Positions 42,042-50,380 of a stretch of DNA of 64,000 nt are shown here, in pieces. The position numbers were made by a program, and so were the translations under genes. The DNA is from an uncultured Flavobacterium sp. Its GTDB lineage: Bacteria > Bacteroidota > Bacteroidia > Flavobacteriales > Flavobacteriaceae. Each line of letters begins with the position of its first letter. The stretch's first letter is position 1. Under the pieces are notes generated by a model. That model had not been told where the DNA came from. It saw only the letters and a program-made list of their open reading frames with translations, and made no database searches. The stretch lies in NCBI RefSeq assembly GCF_951805225.1, contig NZ_OX638201.1:5270001-5334000 (forward strand), given 5' to 3'.

Positions 42042-42551
42042 ATGAAGCAATTGAAAATAATAATAGTTGTGTTTGTGCTTTTTGGGTTATTTGGTTTCAG
42101 TAGAAAACCTTCAATAGTATTCAGACAAGAAATACCCACCGATTTTTATTTTGTGATTGAAGATGGAGGAAATGATTATTATAATTCTCAGAATAATAAT
42201 TTTCATAGAAAATATATAAGAGGGGAAAAAATAGTAAAAGTAAAGTTAACAAAGGAAGAAAAGGAGAAAATATATTCGCTCATTTTGAAATGCAATTTTT
42301 TAAAAATGCCAACAAAATTTGAACCAAATGACAAGAACAATATTGTAATCACAGATCCTGGTTTTTTGCAAAGTATATTAATTAAGGCAAATGGAAAAAA
42401 TAAACTTGTGAGTTATAATACAGGTTTTACTAGCGATAAGAATGATAAAAACGCAAAACCTTTTTTAGATCTATATAATATGATTTGGGGAATTTTACAT
42501 AAAAAAGAGGGAATAAAAAAAATGCCGAAGTCGGACTATTTTTATGAATGA
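42042..42551 (+). CDS. secreted protein of unknown function
   Basis: This 169-residue protein has a hydrophobic N-terminus (LKIIIVVFVLFGLFGF) that could be a signal peptide or anchor. The remainder (FYFVIEDGGNDYYNSQNN, KVKLTKEEKEKIYSLILKCN) is polar. It is not recognised. It lies in the block of small genes inside the split metH. Confidence 0.65.
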   Translation: MKQLKIIIVVFVLFGLFGFSRKPSIVFRQEIPTDFYFVIEDGGNDYYNSQNNNFHRKYIRGEKIVKVKLTKEEKEKIYSLILKCNFLKMPTKFEPNDKNNIVITDPGFLQSILIKANGKNKLVSYNTGFTSDKNDKNAKPFLDLYNMIWGILHKKEGIKKMPKSDYFYE

Positions 42552-42579
42552 TTTTAAAAAATTCCATTGAAAAATAAAA

Positions 42580-43017
42580 ATGACAGAAAATAAAGGAGAT
42601 ATAGATAAAATCAAGGGGCTTATAGGAATAACTTTTATTGGACTAATATTTTTGTCTGTCTTTTTTTCAAATAAAAAAGGCGATGAATATAATGAATACA
42701 AGAAGACTTTTAAAGGAGAAACAATTGCACTGGCAACTAGAATTAAACATGCAGGTAAAACTAGTTCTTTGAGATATTATTTTTATACAGATAAAAAAGT
42801 TTTATCTGAAGTTTCCAGTAGAGATTATGATCTTGTAGACAAGTTTTATAAAGTAAAATATGATTTGAATAATCCAGATGAAAACTATATTGTTTTAGAA
42901 GAAGAATTAAAACCCGATTCAATTACATTGGTTAAAGCAGGGTTTACCAAAACTAAATATTATTTCTATGATGCAGGTGTAACTTGTAAATATATAGAGT
43001 ACTCAAAGTGGAAATAG
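42580..43017 (+). CDS. single-helix membrane protein, tandem paralog 1
   Basis: This 145-residue protein has one helix (about residues 12-30) and a soluble part with FKGETIALATRIK, LRYYFYTDKKV, KVKYDLNNPDENYIVLEEEL and a C-terminus FTKTKYYFYDAGVTCKYIE. It is clearly homologous to the next gene, and the last 70 bp are almost identical at DNA level. Function is unknown. Confidence 0.7.
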   Translation: MTENKGDIDKIKGLIGITFIGLIFLSVFFSNKKGDEYNEYKKTFKGETIALATRIKHAGKTSSLRYYFYTDKKVLSEVSSRDYDLVDKFYKVKYDLNNPDENYIVLEEELKPDSITLVKAGFTKTKYYFYDAGVTCKYIEYSKWK

Positions 43018-43069
43018 TGAATTAATGGTTTTTAAAATCTTTTAGATAATTGTAATCATTGAAAGTAAA

Positions 43070-43519
43070 ATGATAAAAGAAGACGTTAGAATAATTCATA
43101 AAACGAATTGGATAAAAGTAATCGTCTTTTTTGTACTGGTTGGTTCATTTGTATATGCAATGTATTATAATGATAAAGAACAGGGTGATTATATAAAATC
43201 TTTTAAAGGAGAAACTATAGGATTGCTAACTCGGGAAAGAGATCATGATGAGCACGGATATACATTACAATATTATTTTTATCTGGATAAAAAAATTAGA
43301 TCGGTAATTTATGTTAAGGAATATGACAAGGGAATTTTAAGTAAGTTTTTTAAAGTAAAATACGATTTAAATAAGCCTGAAGAAAACTATATTATTTTAG
43401 AAGAAGAATTAGAGCCTGATTCAATTTCATTAGTTAGAGCAGGGTTTACCAAAACTAAATATTATATATATGATGCAGGTGTAACTTGTAAATATATAGA
43501 AAAGACAAAATGGAAATAA
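43070..43519 (+). CDS. single-helix membrane protein, tandem paralog 2
   Basis: This 149-residue copy has a helix at about 16-34 and the same blocks (FKGETIGLLTRER, LQYYFYLDKKI, KVKYDLNKPEENYIILEEEL, FTKTKYYIYDAGVTCKYIE). The two copies differ mostly in the N-terminus and the middle loop. A recent tandem duplication is clear. Such accessory pairs are common among immunity or envelope proteins, but no such role is shown. Confidence 0.7.
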   Translation: MIKEDVRIIHKTNWIKVIVFFVLVGSFVYAMYYNDKEQGDYIKSFKGETIGLLTRERDHDEHGYTLQYYFYLDKKIRSVIYVKEYDKGILSKFFKVKYDLNKPEENYIILEEELEPDSISLVRAGFTKTKYYIYDAGVTCKYIEKTKWK

Positions 43520-43521
43520 AT

Positions 43522-43831
43522 GTTCCGTAGGAACAAGAGATAGGTAGCAAAAGGGAAATTGTTTCAAAAACGATAATTGAAATCGTGAAGAATATAAAGT
43601 GGTTTTGAAACCAAAATTTGCGTGAGGGATAGAAGCGGCTAGCCCACAGCCTGACGAAGGAAGTGCGAGGACTATGAACGGATAGCCCGATTCGCCGCGG
43701 CGAAACACGCCCAAAGTAAGATTAAAAATAGTAAAGTGAGATTGCTTCGTCCCTCGCAAAGACAAGCAAAACGTTGAAATAAAAGTTCCAGAGGAACGAA
43801 ATATATTGTAGCAATGGAATTTATTCCGTTG
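43522..43831. repeat. spacer with GTTCC palindromes and a GC-rich conserved-looking block
   Basis: GTTCCGTAGGAAC (43522-43534) and GTTCCAGAGGAAC (43785-43797, followed by GAACGAAATATATTGTAGC) flank a GC-rich block (about 43621-43713; AGAAGCGGCTAGCCC, GGATAGCCCG, CGCCGCGGCG). A half copy of the TGAGATTGCTTCGT repeat also occurs (43737-43763). The minus-strand frame here is not a gene. The GC-rich block differs sharply from the AT-rich surroundings. Confidence 0.65.
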
Positions 43832-43848
43832 AAAATTGAAAAAAAGAA

Positions 43849-46524
43849 ATGGCAGAAAATAGAAGAGACCTTGTATTAGCAGGATTAGAACCGTTGATTA
43901 TTACGCCAACTAGTGTTTTTGTAAACATTGGAGAACGTACGAATGTAACGGGTTCAAGAAAATTCCTTCGCTTAATCAAGGAAGAGAAGTATGACGAGGC
44001 ACTTGATATTGCAAGACAACAGGTAGAAGGAGGAGCGCAAATCATCGATATTAATATGGATGAGGGAATGCTTGATGGAGTTCAGGCAATGACTAAATTT
44101 TTGAATTTAATTGCATCAGAACCAGACATTTCGAGAGTACCGATTATGATCGACAGTTCGAAATGGGAAATCATTGAAGCAGGTTTAAAAGTAGTACAAG
44201 GAAAAAGTGTTGTAAACTCGATTTCGTTGAAAGAAGGTGAAGAAGCCTTTATTCATCATGCTAAATTAATCAAACGATACGGAGCTGCGGCTATTATTAT
44301 GGCTTTTGACGAAGTTGGTCAGGCGGATAATTACGATCGTAGGGTTGAAATCTGTCAGCGTTCGTATGATATTTTGGTTAATAAAGTTGGTTTTCCTCCA
44401 CAGGATATTATTTTCGATTTGAATATTTTCCCAGTTGCAACCGGAATGGAAGAACATCGCTTGAATGCTTTGGACTTTTTTAGAGGTACAAAATGGGTTC
44501 GCGATAACTTGCCTCATGCACATATTAGTGGTGGTGTGAGTAACGTTTCGTTCTCTTTTAGAGGAAATGATACGGTTCGTGAAGCGATGCACTCGGTGTT
44601 TTTATACCACGCGATCAAAAACGGAATGACAATGGGAATCGTAAATCCGGAAATGCTTTCTATTTATGATGATATTCCAAAAGATTTATTAGAACACGTT
44701 GAAGACGTAATTCTTGACAGACGTGATGATGCAACAGAAAGACTTTTGGATTTTGCCGAAAATGTAAAAGGCGAAGTAAAAAGTGATGAAAAAGCGATTC
44801 AGGAATGGCGTTTAGGAACGGTTCAGGAGCGTATTACGCATTCATTGGTAAAAGGAGTTGATGCTTTTATTGAAGAAGATGTTGAAGAAGCTCGTCTTGC
44901 AGCTGTAAAACCGATTGAAGTTATCGAAATCAATTTGATGACGGGAATGAATGTCGTTGGAGATTTATTCGGAAGTGGAAAAATGTTCTTGCCTCAGGTA
45001 GTAAAATCGGCACGTGTAATGAAAAAAGCCGTTGCATATTTGTTACCTTATATAGAAGCAAGTAAACAAGCGGGAGACAAACAAGGAAACGGAAAAATAT
45101 TGATGGCAACCGTAAAAGGTGACGTGCATGATATTGGTAAAAACATTGTTTCGGTGGTTTTGGCGTGTAACAATTACGAGATTGTAGATCTTGGTGTTAT
45201 GGTGCCTCCGGAAAAAATTATTGCTGCGGCGATTGAACACAATGTAGACATTATTGGTTTAAGCGGATTAATCACGCCTTCGCTTGACGAAATGGTTTAT
45301 TTGGCCAAAGAATTAGACAAACAAGGAATTAAAATCCCGATTATGATTGGTGGAGCAACGACTTCGCGTGCGCATACGGCCGTGAAAATCGCTCCCCAAT
45401 ATAGAGAAACTGTAATTCACGTAAACGATGCTTCGAGAGCTGTAACCGTTGCAGGAAATCTGTTAGATCATAACCGAAAAATATATGCGGCGGATATTCG
45501 TGCAGAATACGATTCTTTTAGAGAAACATTTTTAAATCGTTCAAGAGATAAAAACTTCTTGTCGATTGAAGATGCCCGAAGAAATAAATTTCCGTTAGAT
45601 TGGTCTGAATATACTCCAACAAAACCAAAAGTAATTGGGAAACAAATTGTTGAAGTTGAATTGGATGTTTTGGTTCCATATATTGACTGGACGCCATTTT
45701 TTCAGACTTGGGAATTGTACGGAAAATATCCTGCAATTTTAACGGATGAGGTTGTGGGTAAAGAAGCGACTTCGGTTTTTGCAGATGCTCAGGCAATGTT
45801 GAAAGTGATTTTGGCAGAGAAAAAGCTAAAAGCAAAAGGTATTTACGGAATTTTCCCTGCGAATCAGGTTGATGATGACGATATTGAATTGCGTGATGAA
45901 AACGGAAAAGTTTTAGAGAAATTCTTAACGCTTCGTCAGCAATCACAAAAAACAAAAGGTGCACCAAACATCGCTTTGGCAGATTTTATTTTGCCAAAAG
46001 AAAGCGGAATAGAGGATTATATGGGAGCTTTTTGTGTAACTACAGGTTTTGGTGTAGATGAATGGGCGGCTGAATTTGAAAAAGATCTTGACGATTATAA
46101 TTCGATCATGGTTAAAGCGCTTGCAGATCGTTTTGCGGAGGCTTTCGCCGAATATCTTCACGAAAAAGTTCGTAAAGATTTCTGGGGTTATGATATAGAA
46201 GAATCTTTAACAAACGAAGAATTGATTAAAGAAAATTATAAAGGAATTCGTCCTGCGCCAGGATATCCAGCTTGTCCGGATCACCTAGAAAAACCAACAA
46301 TTTGGAAGCTCTTAAATGTATCCGAAGAAATTGGAGTAACCTTGACGGAAAGTATGGCGATGTGGCCAGCTTCATCGGTTTCAGGATATTACTTTGGAAA
46401 TCCAAAAAGTAGGTATTTCGGACTTGGAAAAATAAAAGAAGATCAGGTTGTAGATTACGCCAAACGACGCAATGTACCAACAGATTACGCAATGAAATGG
46501 TTAAACCCTAATATCGCAGATTAA
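43849..46524 (+). CDS. metH: methionine synthase part 2: folate, cobalamin and activation domains
   Basis: This 891-residue protein holds a pterin-binding barrel (about 15-300; FVNIGERTNVTGS, DINMDEGMLDG, DSSKWEIIEAGL), a cap and B12-binding domain (about 330-560; Cob-binding GDVHDIGKNIVSV with the DxHxxG His, then GLSGLITPSLDEM) and an AdoMet activation domain (about 580-891; RPAPGYPACPDH). It completes the enzyme that starts with the polypeptide at 40601. The two parts are separated by 2.2 kb with four unrelated small genes. Confidence 0.95.
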   Translation: MAENRRDLVLAGLEPLIITPTSVFVNIGERTNVTGSRKFLRLIKEEKYDEALDIARQQVEGGAQIIDINMDEGMLDGVQAMTKFLNLIASEPDISRVPIMIDSSKWEIIEAGLKVVQGKSVVNSISLKEGEEAFIHHAKLIKRYGAAAIIMAFDEVGQADNYDRRVEICQRSYDILVNKVGFPPQDIIFDLNIFPVATGMEEHRLNALDFFRGTKWVRDNLPHAHISGGVSNVSFSFRGNDTVREAMHSVFLYHAIKNGMTMGIVNPEMLSIYDDIPKDLLEHVEDVILDRRDDATERLLDFAENVKGEVKSDEKAIQEWRLGTVQERITHSLVKGVDAFIEEDVEEARLAAVKPIEVIEINLMTGMNVVGDLFGSGKMFLPQVVKSARVMKKAVAYLLPYIEASKQAGDKQGNGKILMATVKGDVHDIGKNIVSVVLACNNYEIVDLGVMVPPEKIIAAAIEHNVDIIGLSGLITPSLDEMVYLAKELDKQGIKIPIMIGGATTSRAHTAVKIAPQYRETVIHVNDASRAVTVAGNLLDHNRKIYAADIRAEYDSFRETFLNRSRDKNFLSIEDARRNKFPLDWSEYTPTKPKVIGKQIVEVELDVLVPYIDWTPFFQTWELYGKYPAILTDEVVGKEATSVFADAQAMLKVILAEKKLKAKGIYGIFPANQVDDDDIELRDENGKVLEKFLTLRQQSQKTKGAPNIALADFILPKESGIEDYMGAFCVTTGFGVDEWAAEFEKDLDDYNSIMVKALADRFAEAFAEYLHEKVRKDFWGYDIEESLTNEELIKENYKGIRPAPGYPACPDHLEKPTIWKLLNVSEEIGVTLTESMAMWPASSVSGYYFGNPKSRYFGLGKIKEDQVVDYAKRRNVPTDYAMKWLNPNIAD

Positions 46525-46525
46525 T

Positions 46526-46585
46526 TTGGTTGATGGTTGATGGTTTTTGGTTGATAGATTTGAACTCAAGCACCATCAACCAACA
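46526..46585. repeat. period-7 tract (GGTTGAT) and complement, left of the four-helix gene
   Basis: GGTTGAT units at 7 bp spacing (46526-46557) are followed by the complement CACCATCAACCAAC (46570-46583), so the spacer can form a hairpin. Related CATCAAC units follow the gene at 46993-47028. Confidence 0.65.
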
Positions 46586-46605
46586 ATTATTAAGGAACAA
46601 CTAAA

Positions 46606-46962
46606 ATGGAATACAGTGAATTGGGAGTTTGGATGGAAGCTAGAAAATTAGTGAATTTACTATATGAGTCATCTAAATTATTTCCCAAAGAAGAATTATT
46701 TGGCTTGACGAATCAAATGAGAAGAGCAGCAATATCAATTCCTTCAAATATAGCGGAAGGTTGCGGACGTCAAACATCTAAAGATACGATACATTTTCTT
46801 CATATTTCAAGAGGATCATTATATGAATTAGAAACACAATATTATTTAGCACTTGATCAAAATTACATAGATAAAAATAATTTCAATATTGCTTTTGAAC
46901 AGATTCAAACATGTAAAAAACTATTGAATGGGTTTATTAACTATTATAAAAAATTAATATAG
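46606..46962 (+). CDS. four-helix bundle protein (S23 / IVS family)
   Basis: This 118-residue protein has the family pattern: VWMEARKLVNLLYESSK, LTNQMRRAAISIPSNIAEG, FLHISRGSLYELETQ and a final helix with ILN-like KLLNGFINYYKK. Such proteins are encoded in 23S rRNA intervening sequences of some bacteria and also as stray genes. A related protein (Avd) assists diversity-generating retroelements. No retroelement or rRNA is near. It sits between metH part 2 and metF and is flanked by complementary heptamer tracts, which suggests insertion as a unit. Confidence 0.88.
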   Translation: MEYSELGVWMEARKLVNLLYESSKLFPKEELFGLTNQMRRAAISIPSNIAEGCGRQTSKDTIHFLHISRGSLYELETQYYLALDQNYIDKNNFNIAFEQIQTCKKLLNGFINYYKKLI

Positions 46963-46992
46963 TGGACGGTTGTTATTTTCATCTGCAAAATA

Positions 46993-47028
46993 AACCATCA
47001 ACCATCAACAAAAAACTATCAACTATAA
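46993..47028 (+). repeat. period-7 tract (CATCAAC / TATCAAC) before metF
   Basis: ACCATCA/ACCATCA/ACAAAAA/ACTATCA heptamers run almost to the metF start codon. They are complementary to the tract at 46526-46557. Confidence 0.65.
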
Positions 47029-47031
47029 AGA

Positions 47032-47988
47032 ATGAAAGTAACAGAACATATAGAAAACGCCAAAGGAAATACATTATTCTCATTTGAACTTATTCCGCCT
47101 CAAAAAGGGAAAAGTATTCAGGAATTATACGATAATATTGATCCTTTAATGGAGTTTAAACCACCTTTTATTGATGTAACTACTTCGCGTGAAGAGTATA
47201 TTTATATTGATAAAGGCAACGGACTTTTAGACAAAAAATTGACTCGTATGCGTCCGGGAACGCTTGGAATTTGCGCTTCTATAAAACATAAATACAATGT
47301 TGATACTGTACCACATTTGCTTTGTGGCGGTTTCACACAGGAAGAAACAGAATACATGCTTGTAGATTGTCAGTATTTGGGAATCAATAATGTAATGGCG
47401 CTTCGTGGCGATGCAATGAAAGACGAACAATCTTTTGTGCCAAAAGTTGGCGGTAACAAGTTTGCTATTGATTTGGTTCGACAAATCAACGATTTAAATT
47501 GTGGTAAATATCTACATGAAGTGATGGATGCCGATAACAAAGCTGATTTTTGTATTGGCGTTGCCGGTTATCCGGAGAAACATTTAGAATCTCCATCTTT
47601 ACAATCAGACTTAAAAAGACTGAAAGAAAAAGTAGATGCCGGAGCAGATTATGTTGTTACACAAATGTTTTTTGACAATGCTAAATATTTTAAATTTGTA
47701 GAAAAAGCAAGAGAAATGGGAATCACAATTCCTATTATTCCGGGAATTAAACCAATTGCAGTTCAAAGACATTTGCAAATTTTACCACAAATCTTCCGAA
47801 TTGATTTACCAGAAGATTTAATCGATGCAGTAGATAAATGCAAGAATAATGCAGAAATCAAACAAGTAGGAATCGAATGGGCAATTCAGCAATCATTGGA
47901 ATTAAAAGCTGCAGGAGTTCCGGTTTTACATTATTATTCAATGGGGAAATCTGAGAATATTCGCCAAATCGCAAGTCAGATTTTTTAA
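47032..47988 (+). CDS. metF: 5,10-methylenetetrahydrofolate reductase
   Basis: This FAD enzyme makes 5-methyl-THF for MetH. The 318 residues form the MetF barrel: FSFELIPPQKGKSIQELY with the catalytic Glu, PHLLCGGFTQEETEY, ALRGDAMKDEQ, CIGVAGYPEKH, ADYVVTQMFFDN and IPGIKPIAVQRHL. It lies behind the metH genes, and its product is their substrate. Confidence 0.97.
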   Translation: MKVTEHIENAKGNTLFSFELIPPQKGKSIQELYDNIDPLMEFKPPFIDVTTSREEYIYIDKGNGLLDKKLTRMRPGTLGICASIKHKYNVDTVPHLLCGGFTQEETEYMLVDCQYLGINNVMALRGDAMKDEQSFVPKVGGNKFAIDLVRQINDLNCGKYLHEVMDADNKADFCIGVAGYPEKHLESPSLQSDLKRLKEKVDAGADYVVTQMFFDNAKYFKFVEKAREMGITIPIIPGIKPIAVQRHLQILPQIFRIDLPEDLIDAVDKCKNNAEIKQVGIEWAIQQSLELKAAGVPVLHYYSMGKSENIRQIASQIF

Positions 47989-47989
47989 T

Positions 47990-48071
47990 GTCTTTGCGAG
48001 GAACGAAGCAATCTCATGCCGCATATCTTTAGTGATTATAAAAGTGTGGTTGCTTCGTTCCTCACAATGAC
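47990..48071. repeat. imperfect inverted repeat (TTGCTTCGTTCCTC type)
   Basis: The arm at 47990-48016 (GTCTTTGCGAGGAACGAAGC...) is largely complementary to 48045-48071. A half copy lies at 43737-43763. The element follows the metF stop directly and could terminate transcription. It is a dispersed extragenic repeat without coding function. Confidence 0.75.
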
Positions 48072-48101
48072 AAAGCAGCTTGAAATTTAATTATAACGAT
48101 T

Positions 48102-48755
48102 ATGAAACAAGAAGAATTACAAGCAATAGCTTCTCAATTAAAGCATCCAACTGGAGAAAAAGGAATAGAAATGGCAAATATGATGCATGAAACAAACATC
48201 AATATGACGCGCCACTCGATTCAGAATCTACATATAACTGAAGGAAATACAATTCTGGAATTAGGTCACGGAAATGCAGGTCATGTCGATTTTATATTCG
48301 AACAAGCTGATAATCTGAAATATTACGGACTTGAAATGTCTGAATTGATGTTTCAGGAAGCACGCCAGATCAACAGGAATTTTGTCTCTCAGAAACAAGC
48401 TTTTTTTTCACTTTACGATGGAAATCTAATTCCGTTTTCAGACCATTCTTTCGATAAAATATTTACTGTAAATACAATCTATTTTTGGCAGGAACCTGAT
48501 AAATTGCTTTCAGAAATTTATAGAGTTTTACAGCCAAAAGGAATTTTCTGTATCACTTTTGCCGAAGAAAGTTTTATGAAGCAACTTCCTTTTACTCAAT
48601 TTGAATTTGAACTTTACAGCACTGAAAAAGCTAAAAAACTGATTGAGAACACTGCTTTCAAAATCATAAATACGGAAACTTTAACCGAAAAAGTAAAAAG
48701 CAAAACAGGAGAATTGGTCGACAGAGCTTTTACTACTTTGGTTTTGGAAAAATAA
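48102..48755 (+). CDS. class I SAM-dependent methyltransferase
   Basis: This 217-residue protein has motif I ILELGHGNAGHVDFI (near residue 50), YYGLEMSELMFQEA, FDKIFTVNTIYFWQ (motif II/III region) and EIYRVLQPKGIFCITFAEES. The substrate is unknown. Small molecules are typical targets of this UbiE-like group. It is not obviously part of methionine synthesis but uses SAM. Confidence 0.88.
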   Translation: MKQEELQAIASQLKHPTGEKGIEMANMMHETNINMTRHSIQNLHITEGNTILELGHGNAGHVDFIFEQADNLKYYGLEMSELMFQEARQINRNFVSQKQAFFSLYDGNLIPFSDHSFDKIFTVNTIYFWQEPDKLLSEIYRVLQPKGIFCITFAEESFMKQLPFTQFEFELYSTEKAKKLIENTAFKIINTETLTEKVKSKTGELVDRAFTTLVLEK

Positions 48756-48775
48756 TGACATAAACTTTTTATTTT

Positions 48776-48928
48776 GTACCGTTAGGTACTAAATATTGGT
48801 AGACAGTGAAGTCGGAAATGTGTTGGCGTGCCGTAGGTACGCAATAGATATCGGTTTGTTGCGTACCTACGGCACGCTAAATCTATTCTAATTTATAATT
48901 TCTACCGACATTTAATGCCTAACGGCAC
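48776..48928. repeat. 153 bp double-palindrome element
   Basis: The inner arms at 48826-48844 and 48859-48877 are perfect 19 bp complements (GCGTGCCGTAGGTACGCAA). The outer arms at 48776-48803 and 48901-48928 match at most positions (GTACCGTTAGGTACTAAAT against GTGCCGTTAGGCATTAAAT). Ends, size and lack of coding suggest a miniature inverted-repeat element. No target-site duplication is evident. Confidence 0.8.
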
Positions 48929-49034
48929 AGTTAATTCGCATAAATTAAAAAATAATTTTAATACTCAATTTTTGAGTAATTTAATTGATTTTTATTTTCA
49001 CATTTCTATTCCCAAATTGTAATACGATTAAATT

Positions 49035-50258
49035 ATGGAGGTTAAAAAAATCAATTTTCTAAAAAGCTACAGCAGTGTATTGTTGCTTTTGGGCGGTATT
49101 ACACTCGGCAGTATTTTTGGGTTAGTTTTTAAAGAAAAAGTTGCTGTCATAAAACCTATTGGAGATATATTCTTAAACTTGCTTTTCACGGCAATTATTC
49201 CGCTTGTTTTCTTTACAATAACGTCCTCTATCGCCAATCTGGAAAAAACAGAAAAGCTGGGAAGATTATTTGTTATAATGATTGCCGTTTTTTTAGGAAC
49301 ACTTCTTATTTCGGCTATTGTTATGATTATCGCCGTTTCTCTTTTTCCTATTCATGAGAACATTATAATTACTAAAATTCCGCTTGAGAATATTAAATCC
49401 GGAAGTGTTGGTGATCAAATAGCGCAATTGCTTACGACAAATGATTTTTATGAATTGTTGTCTCGAAAAAGTATGTTGGCACTTATTATCTTTTCTTTTT
49501 TAATAGGATTTGCAACTTTGCAGTCAGGAGAAAAAGGAAATGCTTTCAAAAGTTTTCTGGACTCCGGAAACGAAGTTATGAAACAGCTTTTGACTATGAT
49601 TATGAAATTAGCGCCAATAGGTTTAGGAGCTTATTTCGCTTATCAGGTTAGTTATTACGGTCCGCAATTATTTGGAGTTTACGCAAAACCATTAGGAGTT
49701 TATTATGCAGCTTGTGTGTTTTATTTCTTTGTGTTTTTTAGTTTATATGCTTTATTGGCTGGAGGAAAAAGAGCTTTTGTAGTTTTTTGGAGCAATAATA
49801 TCACGCCTTCATTAACGGCAATTGGAACTTGCAGCAGTATTGCAACGATTCCGGCAAATTTGGTCGCAGCCGAAAAAATGGGAATCCCAAAACATGTTCG
49901 GAATTTAGTTATTCCGCTTGGAGCACCTTTGCATAAAGACGGATCTAGTATGTCGTCGATCTTAAAAATAACTTTTCTTTTTGCCATGTTTGGAAAAGAT
50001 TTTACTTCACCGTCAACCATACTTTTGGCATTAGGAATTACGATAATCGTATCAATTGTCGAAGGCGGAATCCCAAACGGAGGTTATATAGGAGAAGTTT
50101 TAGCCATTACCGTTTATGGTTTACCAATGGAACAAGCTTTGCCGGTTGCCATGATTCTAGGAACTCTTGTTGATCCAATCGCAACTTTATTAAATGCGAA
50201 TGGCGATGTGATTTGTTCTATGATGGTCTCGCGATTCTCTGAAAAAACAAAGTGGTAA
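49035..50258 (+). CDS. dicarboxylate/amino acid:cation symporter (DAACS family)
   Basis: This 407-residue inner-membrane carrier has about eight helices plus re-entrant loops. Family features are PLVFFTITSSIANLEKTEKLG, the Ser-rich hairpin (TAIGTCSSIATIPANL), PLGAPLHKDGSSMSSILK and DPIATLLNANGDVI. It imports dicarboxylates or acidic/neutral amino acids with Na+ or H+. It is followed by an amino-acid decarboxylase gene, so the two may act on the same substrate, for example aspartate or glutamate. This pairing is inference. Confidence 0.9.
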   Translation: MEVKKINFLKSYSSVLLLLGGITLGSIFGLVFKEKVAVIKPIGDIFLNLLFTAIIPLVFFTITSSIANLEKTEKLGRLFVIMIAVFLGTLLISAIVMIIAVSLFPIHENIIITKIPLENIKSGSVGDQIAQLLTTNDFYELLSRKSMLALIIFSFLIGFATLQSGEKGNAFKSFLDSGNEVMKQLLTMIMKLAPIGLGAYFAYQVSYYGPQLFGVYAKPLGVYYAACVFYFFVFFSLYALLAGGKRAFVVFWSNNITPSLTAIGTCSSIATIPANLVAAEKMGIPKHVRNLVIPLGAPLHKDGSSMSSILKITFLFAMFGKDFTSPSTILLALGITIIVSIVEGGIPNGGYIGEVLAITVYGLPMEQALPVAMILGTLVDPIATLLNANGDVICSMMVSRFSEKTKW

Positions 50259-50380
50259 ACTAGCTTTAGATAATAAAATCCAATCAAATTTATATAATAT
50301 TAGTGTTAATCCGCTTAATCTGCATGATCTGTGGGCTTTTCTCGCAGTCACTTTGATTAAGCATATAAAATTTATTTAAA

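Noticed and set aside
43430..43765. Minus-strand frame of 111 codons after the tandem membrane proteins
   Set aside because: It overlaps a plus-strand gene end and dispersed repeats. The peptide begins with the translation of the TTGCTTCGTCCCTCGC repeat and has no protein-like features.
45518..45967. Minus-strand frame of 149 codons inside metH part 2
   Set aside because: It is antisense to the activation domain of methionine synthase and has no recognisable domain.
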